A stretch of DNA of 64,000 nt, from the NCBI RefSeq assembly GCF_002117915.1, contig NZ_BDJB01000003.1, positions 372,001 to 436,000 of the forward strand, in the 5' to 3' direction. The DNA is from Sphingomonas sp. TZW2008. GTDB taxonomy: Bacteria > Pseudomonadota > Alphaproteobacteria > Sphingomonadales > Sphingomonadaceae. Below the pieces are notes generated by a model. That model made no database searches and was not told the origin of the DNA. It saw only the letters and a program-made list of their open reading frames with translations. This document shows, one piece after another, positions 8,247 through 18,210 of the stretch; the stretch's first letter is position 1, and each line of letters opens with the position of its first letter. The position numbers were made by a program, and so were the translations under genes.

Positions 8247-8773
8247 TACGGCGCACCGTCGCGATCGGCCAGCGCGCATTGCCAATAGCCGACATCCACC
8301 CACCGCCCGAACTTGCAACCGACCGCGGCGAACCGCCCCGCAGCGCGGAAGCCCAGCGCCTCGTGCAGCGCCACCGACGCGTCGTTGGGCAGCGCGATCA
8401 CGCCGATCGCCTGCGTGAACCCGCGCCCGCGCAAATCCTCTAGCAGCGCCCCGTACAGCCGCCGCCCGATCCCGCGCCGCTGCACGGCATCGGCAAGATA
8501 GATCGTCGTCTCTACTGCGAAGCGATATGCCGCCCGCTCGCGGAACCGGCCGGCATAGGCGTAGCCGAGCACCGTCTCGCCGTCCGCCGGCACCAGCCAG
8601 GGATAAACGTCGCCGGCCGCCGCCATGCGCGCCACGATCGCGTCGGCATCGGGCGCCTCGGTCTCGAATGACACCGTCCCGGTCAGCACGTGTGGCGCGT
8701 AGATCGCCGCGATCGCCGCCGCGTCGGACGGCCGCGCCGCCCGGATCGCGACGTCGGCGCGACGCGCGGTCAG
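8243..8773 (-). CDS. PAT-type GNAT N-acetyltransferase with apparent CTG start
   Basis: Acetyltransferase of the phosphinothricin/arsinothricin (PAT/YwnH) group, acetylating amino groups of small molecules with acetyl-CoA. Visible blocks: IRAARPSDAAAIAAIYAPHV at the N-terminus, then TGTVSFETEAP, the acetyl-CoA P-loop in QRRGIGRRLYGALL, and ALPNDASVALHEALGF. The conserved first 28 residues lie upstream of the first ordinary start (GTG at 8689) and contain no ATG, GTG or TTG. The likely start is CTG at 8773, whose last two bases fall in the TGA of the upstream gene (CTGA overlap). With that start the protein is 176 residues, the family's usual length. Confidence 0.75.
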   Translation of the reverse strand: MTARRADVAIRAARPSDAAAIAAIYAPHVLTGTVSFETEAPDADAIVARMAAAGDVYPWLVPADGETVLGYAYAGRFRERAAYRFAVETTIYLADAVQRRGIGRRLYGALLEDLRGRGFTQAIGVIALPNDASVALHEALGFRAAGRFAAVGCKFGRWVDVGYWQCALADRDGAPY

Positions 8774-9189
8774 CGCGCCACCGCCACGACGAGGCCGCTG
8801 ATCGCGTCACCTCGGATCGTACCGCGCAGCCGCGCGCGACGCGGCGGCGCGCCAGCGGTTCCCTGTGTGCCGTAGATGCTCAGCTCGCCTGTGCCGTCGT
8901 CGCGGCAGCGCACGTCGAGCGACTGGACGTCGGCAAGCCGCGCCGTCATGCGCCGCGCTTCGGCGAGCGCGCCCGCCTCCACCGATCGGCCACCGCTCGC
9001 CAGCCGGTCGAGCACCACGCCCGTCCCGGCCAGCGGCGCCGCCGTCACCTGCACCTCGTACACCGCCGCCGCACAGGTGAAGCGCCCCGTCAGCGTCCGC
9101 GGCGACGCCGGATGCATCACCGCTACCGGCGCCGGCGATATGCCCGGCGCGCCGGCCTGTGCCAGCAGCAGCAGCGCCGCGATCGTCAC
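8770..9189 (-). CDS. Small secreted protein of unknown function downstream of SppA
   Basis: A 139-residue protein. The GTG at 9189 overlaps the sppA stop (GTGA), so it is coupled to sppA. The N-terminus VTIAALLLLAQAGAPG is a short hydrophobic signal-like segment. Two cysteines (FTCAAAVYEV and DVRCRDDG) could form a disulfide in the periplasm. No domain recognised. Context suggests an envelope role linked to SppA, but that is inference only. Confidence 0.6.
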   Translation of the reverse strand: MTIAALLLLAQAGAPGISPAPVAVMHPASPRTLTGRFTCAAAVYEVQVTAAPLAGTGVVLDRLASGGRSVEAGALAEARRMTARLADVQSLDVRCRDDGTGELSIYGTQGTAGAPPRRARLRGTIRGDAISGLVVAVAR

Positions 9190-11072
9190 AGCCCCAGCCG
9201 CACCAGCAGCGCGTCGAACATCCTCGTATCGCCGCCGCTCGCCCGCGTCGGCCCCAGTCCGCCGCACTCGAGGCACCGCGCCTGGATGCCACCGCCCGTC
9301 ACCAGCCGCCGCACGTCGCCTAGCGCGCGCGCCAGCGTCTGGCGCTGCTCCCAGGCCATCCGCGCCAGCGCATCGGTCGGCGCGCCGGCGTCCTCGTCGT
9401 CCTCGTCGTCCTCGCGGGCGCTGATCTGCCGCGCGAGCTGCGCCGCCCAGCCCGGCTTCTTCTCCAGATACACCGCCTTGGCGCCAGCGGGATCGAGCTT
9501 CGCGCGCCGCGCCGCCTCCGCCACCGCATCGTCGAGCGTGCCGAACCGGTCGACCAGCCCGATCTGCCGCGCTGTGCCGCCCGCCCACACGCGCCCCTGC
9601 CCGATCTCGTCGACGCGTGCGATCGGCAGCCGGCGCGATTGCGATACGCGGGTCAGGAACTGGCGATAGCCGTGCTCAATCGACGCCTGGATCACCGCGT
9701 CGGTCTGTGCATTGGTGCCGCCGATCACGTCGGGTTGCCCGGCGAGCGGGGTCAGCTTCACCCCGTCGGACGTCACGCCGATCTTCGCCAGCGTATTCTC
9801 GAACGTCGGGATGATGCCGAAGATGCCGATCGATCCGGTGATCGTGCTCGGCTCGGCGAAGATCACGTCAGCGGGTGTCGACACCCAGTAACCGCCGGAC
9901 GCGGCGAGCCCGCCCATCGAGACGACGATCGGCAGCCCGCGCCGCTTCGCCTCCATGATCGCGAGCCGAATGCGCTCGGACGCGAGCACCGATCCGCCCG
10001 GCGAATCGACGCGGACGACCAGCGCTTTCAGCTGCTTCTGCGCCAGCCCGTCGTAGATGAACTTGGCGATCGTATCGCCGCCCGCGGTGCCTGGATCGGC
10101 CTTGCCGTCGACGATCTCGCCCGCCACCGTCACCACGCCGATCGCGCCATCGGTTGGGACGGGATTGGCATCGACGTACGACGCGAGCTTGATCTCGCGG
10201 AACGATCCCGCGGGCTTGCCGCTCTCGCTGCCTGCCAATTGCGCGACGCGCCGGCCGAATGCCACCCGGTCACCCAGCTTGTCGACGATCCCACTGCGCA
10301 GGTTCGCCTGCCCCATGTCGCCGCCGGTGGCGCGCACCACCTGCTCGGGCGCGGTCAGCCAGCCGGCGAGCTGCGCCTTCGGGCGCGCGCGGGCGACCGC
10401 CTCCTTCCACTGCTCGAACAAATTGCCGTACAGCGCGGTCGACGCCTCGCGCGATTCCGGGCTCTCGTCGGCGCGGGTATAGGGCTCGACCGCCGACTTG
10501 AACTTGCCGACGCGATAGACGTGCGTGTTGACGCCCAGCCGATCGATCAGCCCCTTGTAGTACAGCCGGTTGCCGCCTGGGCCCGCGAACAGCGTGCCGC
10601 CCATCGGGTCCATCCAGATCTCGCTCGCTGCCGCCGCCAGGCGATAGCCGCCGTCGGTGTAGGCGGTGGCATAGGCGAGCACCGGCTTGCCCGCCTGCCG
10701 CGCGCGCAACAGCGCGTCCGCGACTTCGCCGAGCAGCGCGGGATAGGCGCCGCCGAAACGGTCGAGATCCAGCACGATCGCCTTCACCCGATCGTCGCCG
10801 CGCGCCTTGTCGATCGCACGCACCACGTCACGCAGCCGATATTGCCGGCCGACTTCCTGCCCGCTGACGAACGCCAGCGGCGGCACCTCCTCGGGCTGCT
10901 CGACGATCGGCCCGTCGAGGTCGAGCACCAGCGCGCCGTCCTTGATCGCGGCCGGCGTCGGGCGGCTGTTGAGCGCCGCGAACAGCGCGGCAAAGAACAG
11001 CAGCATCGCGACGAGCACCAGCGCGTCCTTGATGCCGACCAGCAATCTCCACGCGCCGCGAACCAGCTTCAT
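9186..11072 (-). CDS. sppA: Signal peptide peptidase SppA, 67-kDa type
   Basis: Inner-membrane serine protease of 628 residues that degrades cleaved signal peptides in the periplasm, in the long two-domain form (SppA36-like repeats). One N-terminal membrane anchor (IKDALVLVAMLLFFAALFAA) is followed by the catalytic Lys region GVNTHVYRVGKFKSAVEPYT in the first half. The nucleophile Ser lies in EPSTITGSIGIFG in the second half, the Lys/Ser dyad arrangement known for E. coli SppA. The C-terminus carries an acidic EDDEDDEDAG stretch. First gene of a unit with the small secreted protein and the acetyltransferase. Confidence 0.92.
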   Translation of the reverse strand: MKLVRGAWRLLVGIKDALVLVAMLLFFAALFAALNSRPTPAAIKDGALVLDLDGPIVEQPEEVPPLAFVSGQEVGRQYRLRDVVRAIDKARGDDRVKAIVLDLDRFGGAYPALLGEVADALLRARQAGKPVLAYATAYTDGGYRLAAAASEIWMDPMGGTLFAGPGGNRLYYKGLIDRLGVNTHVYRVGKFKSAVEPYTRADESPESREASTALYGNLFEQWKEAVARARPKAQLAGWLTAPEQVVRATGGDMGQANLRSGIVDKLGDRVAFGRRVAQLAGSESGKPAGSFREIKLASYVDANPVPTDGAIGVVTVAGEIVDGKADPGTAGGDTIAKFIYDGLAQKQLKALVVRVDSPGGSVLASERIRLAIMEAKRRGLPIVVSMGGLAASGGYWVSTPADVIFAEPSTITGSIGIFGIIPTFENTLAKIGVTSDGVKLTPLAGQPDVIGGTNAQTDAVIQASIEHGYRQFLTRVSQSRRLPIARVDEIGQGRVWAGGTARQIGLVDRFGTLDDAVAEAARRAKLDPAGAKAVYLEKKPGWAAQLARQISAREDDEDDEDAGAPTDALARMAWEQRQTLARALGDVRRLVTGGGIQARCLECGGLGPTRASGGDTRMFDALLVRLGL

Positions 11073-11164
11073 CTTATTTTTCCCGGGAAGTCCGCCGCCG
11101 ATCTAGCCGACAGTGTATGGCGTGAGCAATACGGCCGCCGCAGCTTTCGCGCGGGTGCCGCACA

Positions 11165-11197
11165 AACGACAACGCCGGCCCCCATTGGGGACCGGCG
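11165..11197 (-). terminator. Hairpin terminator after the stress-regulated membrane protein
   Basis: CGCCGG (11173-11178) pairs with CCGGCG (11192-11197) around an inner CCCC/GGGG stem with one mismatch. On the minus strand it is followed by TTGTCGTTTGT. It lies 30 bases past the stop at 11227, separating that gene from sppA. Confidence 0.6.
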
Positions 11198-11226
11198 CTT
11201 CATTCGGCAAAGCAGGCGCGGGGCGC

Positions 11227-11514
11227 TTACTTCTCGCCGTTGTCCTTGACGCCGACGGTCGGCACCTCGACCTCGGTCTTCTTGGTGCCGACGACGACTT
11301 CCTTGCTGTCGACGTCGACCTTGGGGAGCGCGCCGCCCTTGGCGCTGATATCAACGTCCGGCAGCGCGCCTTCCTTAACGTCGGCGGACCAGAAGCCGGT
11401 CGCGAAGAGGACGACGGCGACCAGCGCGACGATGCCGAGCAGAATCGCGATCGTGCGACCCGCGCCGCCGCGCTTCACCACCACTCGATCGTCCGTTGTG
11501 CGATAATCAGCCAT
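11227..11514 (-). CDS. Small single-pass membrane protein with EcfG-type promoter
   Basis: A 95-residue protein: a basic N-terminus, one membrane helix (TIAILLGIVALVAVVLFATGFW), then a repetitive, charged, Val/Lys/Asp-rich tail (GALPDVDISAKGG, GALPKVDVDSKEV, TKKTEVEVPTVGV). The tail looks like three short beta-rich repeats and would lie in the periplasm. No known domain recognised. Its promoter matches the alphaproteobacterial general stress sigma factor EcfG, so it is probably a stress-response envelope protein. A hairpin terminator follows. Confidence 0.75.
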   Translation of the reverse strand: MADYRTTDDRVVVKRGGAGRTIAILLGIVALVAVVLFATGFWSADVKEGALPDVDISAKGGALPKVDVDSKEVVVGTKKTEVEVPTVGVKDNGEK

Positions 11515-11550
11515 CAGAACCTCCCATTACTAGTACTTTCAGCAGCCCCG

Positions 11551-11576
11551 AACGACAGATGCTGCACGTTTGTTCC
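11551..11576 (-). promoter_or_regulatory. EcfG-type general stress promoter
   Basis: Minus strand GGAAC (11576-11572), exactly 17 bases, then CGTT (11554-11551), an exact match to the EcfG consensus GGAAC-N16/17-CGTT. It lies 37 bases upstream of the 95-residue membrane protein's ATG. Confidence 0.7.
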
Positions 11577-11689
11577 GGCTTCGTAAGAAAACATTGCTTT
11601 CGTCGCGTGCGCAGCACGGGACGTCGCACCCCTGAACCCGTCCACACCACTTTCACGCGCCCCGCTTAGCTTCTAGAGCGCCGCTCGAC

Positions 11690-13099
11690 ATGGACGCCGC
11701 CGTCGCCCCTCGCACGCTGACCGAGCATCGCCCCGCGAGCAATCGCGCGGAACTGGTCGCGCTCGGCCGGCTCGCGGGCCCGCTGGTGGCGGCGAACTTG
11801 CTTCAGATGGCGGTTTACGCGGTCGACGTTGTGTTCGTTGCACGGCTCGGGGCGCTCGAACTCGCCGCCTCGACGCTCGGCCTCTTCATCTACTCGCTGG
11901 TGATGTGGGGCCTCATTGGGCTCACCGGTGCCTGCGCTCCGCTGATCGCCGCGGAACTCGGCGCGCGACGCCATGCCGTGCGCCAGGTCCGCCGCTCGTT
12001 CCGCATGGCGATGTGGCTCGGCGTCCTTGTCGCGACGCCGCTCGCCGTCGCGATGGCGTTCGGCGAGACGATTCTACTCGCCGCCGGGCAGGATCCGGCG
12101 GTCGCCGATCGCGCCGACGCCTTTCTCGACATCCTGCTGTTTGCCCTCGTGCCCAGCGTCCTGTGCGGGGTGATGCGTACCACTGCCGCGGCGCTCGGCC
12201 GACCGGGCTGGGCGATGGTCGTCACTGCGATCGCGCTCGGTGTCGGCATCGTCGCCAACTGGTGCTTCGTGTTCGGCAACGCCGGCTTTCCCCGCATGGG
12301 GCTCGAAGGATCCGCGCTCGCCAGCCTCGTCACCACTTTGGTGATGACGATCGCCTATGCCGTGATCCTCGTGCGCGATCGCCGGCTGCGGCGCTACCGC
12401 CTGTTCGGCCGCTGGTGGCAGACCGAATGGCCGCGCATGGCACAGATCGTCCGCCTCGGCGTGCCGATCGCGCTGACGCTGACGTTCGAGGGCGCGCTGT
12501 TCGGTGGCGCCGCCGTCCTTATGGGGCTGATCGGCGTGGCGGAGGTCGCCGCGCACGCCGTCGCGCTCAACATCGCTGCAATCGCCTTCCAGATCCCGCT
12601 CGGCATTGGTCAGGCGGCGACGATCCGCGTCGGTATGGCGTATGGCGCGCGCGATCCGGCATGGGTCGGGCGCGCGGGCAACGTCGCGGTCGCGCTCGGC
12701 ATCGGCGCGATGGTGCTCACCGCCGCCGCGATCTGGATCGCGCCGCTGCCGTTCGTCGGCGCCTATCTCGATCTTGCCGATCCAGTTAACGCGCCGGTGA
12801 TCGCCCTCGCGCTGCAATTCCTCCTCATTGCCGCGATCTTCCAGCTGCTCGACGGCGCGCAGGTCGTCACCGCCGGCGTGCTGCGCGGCGTGCAGGATAC
12901 GCGCGCGCCGATGCTGATCGCGCTGTTCGGCTATTGGGTGATCGGCTTCGGCACGTCGATCCTGCTAGGTTTTCGGTTCGGCTGGGGCGGCGTCGGCGTA
13001 TGGATCGGGCTCGCCGTCGGCCTGCTCGCCGTATCGATCCTGCTGCTGTGGCGCTGGCACGTGCGCGATCGCCTCGGCCTGCTGCCACGCACGGCCTGA
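11690..13099 (+). CDS. MATE family efflux transporter
   Basis: Inner-membrane antiporter of 469 residues with about twelve hydrophobic helices in two MatE halves, expelling drugs or metabolites using Na+ or H+. Typical elements are the start [20 protein letters not shown], the [16 protein letters not shown] segment, and the second-half [19 protein letters not shown] followed by a [20 protein letters not shown] block, as in the NorM/YeeO type. The start is the ATG at 11690. It precedes groESL but the latter has its own promoter. Confidence 0.9.
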   Translation: MDAAVAPRTLTEHRPASNRAELVALGRLAGPLVAANLLQMAVYAVDVVFVARLGALELAASTLGLFIYSLVMWGLIGLTGACAPLIAAELGARRHAVRQVRRSFRMAMWLGVLVATPLAVAMAFGETILLAAGQDPAVADRADAFLDILLFALVPSVLCGVMRTTAAALGRPGWAMVVTAIALGVGIVANWCFVFGNAGFPRMGLEGSALASLVTTLVMTIAYAVILVRDRRLRRYRLFGRWWQTEWPRMAQIVRLGVPIALTLTFEGALFGGAAVLMGLIGVAEVAAHAVALNIAAIAFQIPLGIGQAATIRVGMAYGARDPAWVGRAGNVAVALGIGAMVLTAAAIWIAPLPFVGAYLDLADPVNAPVIALALQFLLIAAIFQLLDGAQVVTAGVLRGVQDTRAPMLIALFGYWVIGFGTSILLGFRFGWGGVGVWIGLAVGLLAVSILLLWRWHVRDRLGLLPRTA

Positions 13100-13131
13100 C
13101 GAATAGTTCCGATTTTTGTCGGTGGTACCCG

Positions 13132-13160
13132 TTGACGGTGCCGGGGGGCACCCACATATG
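13132..13160 (+). promoter_or_regulatory. groESL promoter
   Basis: TTGACG (13132-13137), 17-base spacer, CATATG (13155-13160), followed directly by the CIRCE operator at the expected transcription start. This is a sigma-70-like promoter controlled by a repressor. Confidence 0.6.
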
Positions 13161-13167
13161 GCGGCTG

Positions 13168-13194
13168 CTGGCACTCGGTATCGCTGAGTGCCAA
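13168..13194 (+). promoter_or_regulatory. CIRCE operator (HrcA binding site)
   Basis: CTGGCACTC (13168-13176), 9-base spacer, GAGTGCCAA (13186-13194). This is the CIRCE inverted repeat with a G/C change relative to TTAGCACTC-N9-GAGTGCTAA. It covers the predicted start of the groESL transcript, so HrcA repression relieved by heat is expected. Confidence 0.9.
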
Positions 13195-13230
13195 GAAATT
13201 GTCATACACCGCTCAAAAGAGGGTACAGCC

Positions 13231-13518
13231 ATGAACTTTCGTCCGCTGCACGACCGCGTGCTCGTGCGCCGCGTCGAGGCCGAGGAAAAGACCGCCGGCG
13301 GGATCATCATCCCCGACACCGCCAAGGAGAAGCCGCAGGAGGGCGAGGTCGTCGCCGCCGGTGCAGGCGCCAAGGCCGAGGACGGCAAGGTCACCCCGCT
13401 CGACGTCAAGGCCGGTGACCGTATCCTGTTCGGCAAGTGGTCGGGCACCGAGGTGAAGGTGAACGGCGAGGACCTGCTGATCATGAAGGAAAGCGACATC
13501 CTCGGCATCGTCGGCTGA
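13231..13518 (+). CDS. groES: Co-chaperonin GroES
   Basis: The 95-residue GroES lid protein, which caps GroEL rings in the cytoplasm. It begins [14 protein letters not shown], has the mobile-loop region [18 protein letters not shown], and ends [14 protein letters not shown], all standard. The start is the ATG at 13231; longer upstream readings would cross the CIRCE operator. First gene of the heat-shock operon, with groEL 60 bases downstream. Confidence 0.98.
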   Translation: MNFRPLHDRVLVRRVEAEEKTAGGIIIPDTAKEKPQEGEVVAAGAGAKAEDGKVTPLDVKAGDRILFGKWSGTEVKVNGEDLLIMKESDILGIVG

Positions 13519-13566
13519 GCGAACGCATCATTTCCTTCTTTCTTTTTCCATCATTCGTTCAGTTGA

Positions 13567-15216
<1,650 letters not shown>

Positions 15217-15331
15217 TTTCGGACGGGCGCAGCGGAAGCTGCGCCCGACACGAAATCGGAAGCGGCTAGCCAGCCGGCGTCAGCCGGACTGGTCTGACGT
15301 CCGGCAGCGGCGAAGCCGCTGCCCACGCTCC

Positions 15332-15377
15332 AAAAGAGAAGGGCCGCAGCACCCCGGTGCCGCGGCCCTTCTCTTTT
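15332..15377. terminator. Bidirectional terminator between groEL and the DUF427 gene
   Basis: AAAAGAGAAGGGCCGC (15332-15347) pairs perfectly with GCGGCCCTTCTCTTTT (15362-15377), with an inner GCACC/GGTGC stem. T-runs follow the stem in both directions, so it can stop groEL from the left and the DUF427 gene from the right. Confidence 0.9.
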
Positions 15378-15384
15378 CCGGCGA

Positions 15385-15888
15385 TCACCAGAATTCGGTT
15401 CCCGGAGGGCCCTTGAACGGCCCTGCCACGCGCGACGTGATCCAGCCGCCATAGAAGCGCCCCGGCTGCGACACTGCCTGCTCGTCGTCGACGAAGCACG
15501 CGTCCATCAGCGCCGGGTAAAAGGCGATATGGTCGCGGATGATCGCGAACGACGCCGTCGGCGCGGGATAGGCCCAGGCCGCGCGCGCCGCGCGTCGCCC
15601 GCCCGACACGACGTCATAGTAGCGCGCGTTGCCCTTCCACTCGCAGAAGCTGCCGCCCGCCACCGCCTCGAGCATCGCCTGATCGACGTCGCCAGGCGGG
15701 AAGTAGAAGGTCGGCGGATGGCTTGTCTCGATCGTGCGCACGCCAGCGCGCGTCTCAGCGAGCGTGCGACCGTCGAAAACGACCTTGAGGTGGTTCGCCA
15801 CCCGCTCTGCAGCCGCCGGCCGCGGATAGCGCCACACGCTCTCCTGCCCCGGTCCCGCCGCGTCGGGTTCGGGATGTGGCAACCTCAT
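15385..15888 (-). CDS. DUF427 domain-containing protein
   Basis: A 167-residue cytoplasmic protein with the DUF427 beta-barrel fold: KVVFDGRTLAETRAGVRTIET, then PPTFYFPPGDVD, the family core SFCEWKGNARYYDV, and AWAYPAP. The last part (GRFYGGWITSRVAGPFKG) is also typical of this family. Function is unknown; such proteins are common in actinobacteria and alphaproteobacteria. Convergent with groEL across a shared terminator. Confidence 0.88.
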   Translation of the reverse strand: MRLPHPEPDAAGPGQESVWRYPRPAAAERVANHLKVVFDGRTLAETRAGVRTIETSHPPTFYFPPGDVDQAMLEAVAGGSFCEWKGNARYYDVVSGGRRAARAAWAYPAPTASFAIIRDHIAFYPALMDACFVDDEQAVSQPGRFYGGWITSRVAGPFKGPPGTEFW

Positions 15889-15925
15889 CGCGGTCTCTCA
15901 TTCAGCGCTCGTCGGTACGCCAAAC

Positions 15926-15951
15926 GGAACCCGCCGCGCCCGCGCGCCGTT
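15926..15951 (+). promoter_or_regulatory. EcfG-type general stress promoter
   Basis: GGAAC (15926-15930), exactly 17 bases, CGTT (15948-15951), an exact EcfG consensus match. It lies 39 bases upstream of the ATG of the small secreted protein at 15991. Confidence 0.65.
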
Positions 15952-15990
15952 CCTTCCGCCATGCCGAAACGACCCAAAGGAGTGAGGCGT

Positions 15991-16314
15991 ATGAAGACCC
16001 TGACCATGCTGGCGCTGGCCGGCACGCTCGCCACCGCGGCAACCCCCGCACTCGCCGGTGGACCCAAGCGTTTTCCGGGCGGCGTCTACGACGACAGCAA
16101 TTCACATTATCTCGATTACAAGACCGACCTCAGCGAAGCGCGACGCGAGCTGCGCAAGGATCTGGCGCGGGCGAACGACCCCGGGGACCGGATCGACGCC
16201 TGGGCGGAATACCGCCGCGAGGTCGCCGATGCGCGGCACGACTTCGCCAAGGAGATGGCCGAGCGCGGCGTGATCGTCACGCCGCGCCCTAGCGTATCGG
16301 TCGAGCCCTACTGA
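15991..16314 (+). CDS. Small secreted stress-linked protein of unknown function
   Basis: A 107-residue protein. The N-terminus MKTLTMLALAGTLATAATPALA is a clear signal peptide with an Ala-X-Ala cleavage site. The mature part is highly charged and helical (SEARRELRKDLARAND, AWAEYRREVADARHDFAKEMAE), giving about 85 residues of probable coiled-coil in the periplasm. ATG at 15991 has AAAGGAGTGAG upstream. Its EcfG-type promoter suggests general stress control. No known domain recognised. It is convergent with the reductase gene, 10 bases away. Confidence 0.8.
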   Translation: MKTLTMLALAGTLATAATPALAGGPKRFPGGVYDDSNSHYLDYKTDLSEARRELRKDLARANDPGDRIDAWAEYRREVADARHDFAKEMAERGVIVTPRPSVSVEPY

Positions 16315-16324
16315 CGCCGCATCG

Positions 16325-17386
16325 TCACGGGATCAGCCGATCGGCCCGCAATTGTGCGAACAGTGCGAAAAAGGCGTCGTCGGTCGGCTGATAGGCCGTG
16401 AAGCCCAATCGCCGGCTCTTCGACATGTCGGTCACCACCTCGATCGGCCGGCCGAGATCGGCATCGGTGTGCCACGGCGACGCGAGCCGCGTCAGATCCG
16501 CCTCCACCAATCCATGACGTTCCGCGATCGAGCGCCACACCTCCTGGTCATCCGCCATCTGCTCCTCCAGCGGCCGCACCACGCCGTCGAACGGCGCCGC
16601 GTCGACGCCGAACCACTCCGCGATCCGCTCCCACATCCATTGCCAGCGAAAGACGTCGCCGTTGACGACGTTGAACGCCTCGTCATGCGCCGCCGGCGTC
16701 TCCACTGCCCACAGCAGATGCCGCGCCAGCTGCCCCGCATCGGTCATGTCGGTCAGCCCCTCCCACTGCGCCGCCGACCCGGGGAAGACGAACGGCCGGC
16801 CCAGCTCGCGGCACAAGCTGGCGTACGCCGCCAGCGTCGTGCCCATATTCATCGCATTGCCCACCGCCTTGCCGATCACGGTATGCGGGCGGTGCACGCT
16901 CCAGCTGAACCCGTCGCGCGCCGCGGCCGCGAACAGTTCGTCCTCCTGCGCATAATAGAAGTTCTCGACGTCGAGCCGCTCCTGCTCCTCGCGAAACGGC
17001 GTCTGCGGCAAACTGCCTTTGCCATACGCCTCGAACGGCCCGAGATAATGCTTCAGCCCCGTCACCAACGCGACATGGCGCGGCGCGTCCGCCTTGGGCA
17101 GCGCGGCCAGCAGGTTGCGCACCATTGCCGCATTGACGCGGATATTCTCCGCCTCGCTGTCCTGCCGCAGCCACGTGCTGATGAACACCGCATCGGGCGA
17201 CACGTCCGCCAGTGCCGCGCGCGTGCCCGCCGCATCGAGCAGATCGGCGCGCACCTGCGTCACGCCGTCCTGCCGCACCGCGCCGCGTGCCAGACCATGA
17301 ACGGTCCAGCCCTCGGCCACCAGCAACGCCGCCGTCGCGCTGCCGACGATCCCGCTCGCGCCCACCACCAATGCCGTCTTTGCCAT
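16325..17386 (-). CDS. NAD(P)-dependent reductase of the extended SDR type (PRISE-like)
   Basis: Extended SDR of 353 residues with the Rossmann start ALVVGASGIVGSATAALL. The sequence VALVTGLKHYLGPFEAYGKG is typical of the PRISE (progesterone 5-beta-reductase/iridoid synthase-like) group, as are PFREEQERLDVENFYYAQED and WSVHRPHTVIGKA. These enzymes reduce enones. The start is the ATG at 17386 with GAAGGA upstream; an in-frame start eight codons earlier lacks one. Divergent from an HxlR regulator, which probably controls it. The physiological substrate is unknown. Confidence 0.85.
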   Translation of the reverse strand: MAKTALVVGASGIVGSATAALLVAEGWTVHGLARGAVRQDGVTQVRADLLDAAGTRAALADVSPDAVFISTWLRQDSEAENIRVNAAMVRNLLAALPKADAPRHVALVTGLKHYLGPFEAYGKGSLPQTPFREEQERLDVENFYYAQEDELFAAAARDGFSWSVHRPHTVIGKAVGNAMNMGTTLAAYASLCRELGRPFVFPGSAAQWEGLTDMTDAGQLARHLLWAVETPAAHDEAFNVVNGDVFRWQWMWERIAEWFGVDAAPFDGVVRPLEEQMADDQEVWRSIAERHGLVEADLTRLASPWHTDADLGRPIEVVTDMSKSRRLGFTAYQPTDDAFFALFAQLRADRLIP

Positions 17387-17485
17387 GTCCGATCCTTCGT
17401 CTCGTCGCACCGAGAACTAGGCATCGCCGCCGAACGCTTCCAGACGGCACCATTCACGCCTCCGGGCACCGACAGGTAACCACGA

Positions 17486-17866
17486 ATGACACCCGGCACA
17501 CCAGACGCGGACTGGCGCGAGGATTGCGCGCCACGCCGCGTCCTCGCGCTGTTCGCGACGAAATGGACCAGCATGGTCCTCCACACGCTCCATGCGCGTC
17601 ACGCCGGTGCCGCGCGCACGGGCGTGCTCCAGCGCAGCCTGCCCGGCATTTCGAAGAAGATGTTGACGCAGACGCTGCGCGACATGGCGAGCGCGGGCCT
17701 CGTCACGCGCCACGTCGAAAGCGCGATGCCGCCCGCGGTCGAATATCGCCTCACCCCGCTCGGCTGCCGTTTCGTCGAGCCGGTCGAGCTGCTCTACGCC
17801 TGGGGCCGCGACAATGCCGATGCGCTCGACGCGCTCGGCGTGCGCCCCACCGCCCGCCGCGCCTGA
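17486..17866 (+). CDS. HxlR family transcriptional regulator
   Basis: Winged-helix DNA-binding protein of 126 residues of the HxlR group: DWREDCAPRRVLALFATKWT at the start, the recognition region LQRSLPGISKKMLTQTLRDM, and the wing VEYRLTPLGCRF. The family's N-terminal Cys, often redox- or ligand-sensing, is present (EDCAPRR). It is divergent from the PRISE-like reductase with a 99-base gap holding both promoters, a typical arrangement for a regulator and its target. Confidence 0.9.
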   Translation: MTPGTPDADWREDCAPRRVLALFATKWTSMVLHTLHARHAGAARTGVLQRSLPGISKKMLTQTLRDMASAGLVTRHVESAMPPAVEYRLTPLGCRFVEPVELLYAWGRDNADALDALGVRPTARRA

Positions 17867-17886
17867 CTGCCCGGCGCGCCCGGCCG

Positions 17887-18144
17887 CTACAGCCCGAGCT
17901 TGTCGAGCGCCGCCGCGAGCTCCTCGCTCGTCCCGTCCGCTTCCTTCGGGCTCATCCGATTGAGCGCGGTCTGCACGCGCTTCTGCGCCACCTGCAGCGT
18001 TTTATAACGAACCTCGCGTATCTGGTTGGTTCGCCACGATCGGCTTTCGCCGAGCAGCGCCGCCCATTTCGCCTCCTCCGCCGCGAGGATCGCGAGCGCG
18101 AGCCGCAGCCCGTCGCGGCGGCCGTGCGCGTAATCATCCGCCAC
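17887..18144 (-). CDS. Small hypothetical helical protein
   Basis: An 85-residue hydrophilic protein, predicted mostly helical (YAHGRRDGLRLALAILAAEE, RYKTLQVAQKRVQTALNRM). No signal peptide, membrane segment or known domain recognised. It is convergent with hxlR (20-base gap), and an AGGTGACGGGTGGCGG stretch upstream of its ATG could provide the ribosome site. It looks like a real gene because codon bias and charge pattern are coherent, but function is open. Confidence 0.6.
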   Translation of the reverse strand: MADDYAHGRRDGLRLALAILAAEEAKWAALLGESRSWRTNQIREVRYKTLQVAQKRVQTALNRMSPKEADGTSEELAAALDKLGL

Positions 18145-18210
18145 CCGTCACCTCCGCGCGCCGCCAACGCAGCATAAAGTACCGGTTGGCCGTCCCGCCA
18201 CGCACGCCGG

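Noticed and set aside
9639..11249. Plus-strand frame of 536 codons opposite sppA
   Set aside because: Antisense to a well-supported gene; no motif or ribosome site, composition typical of antisense high-GC frames.
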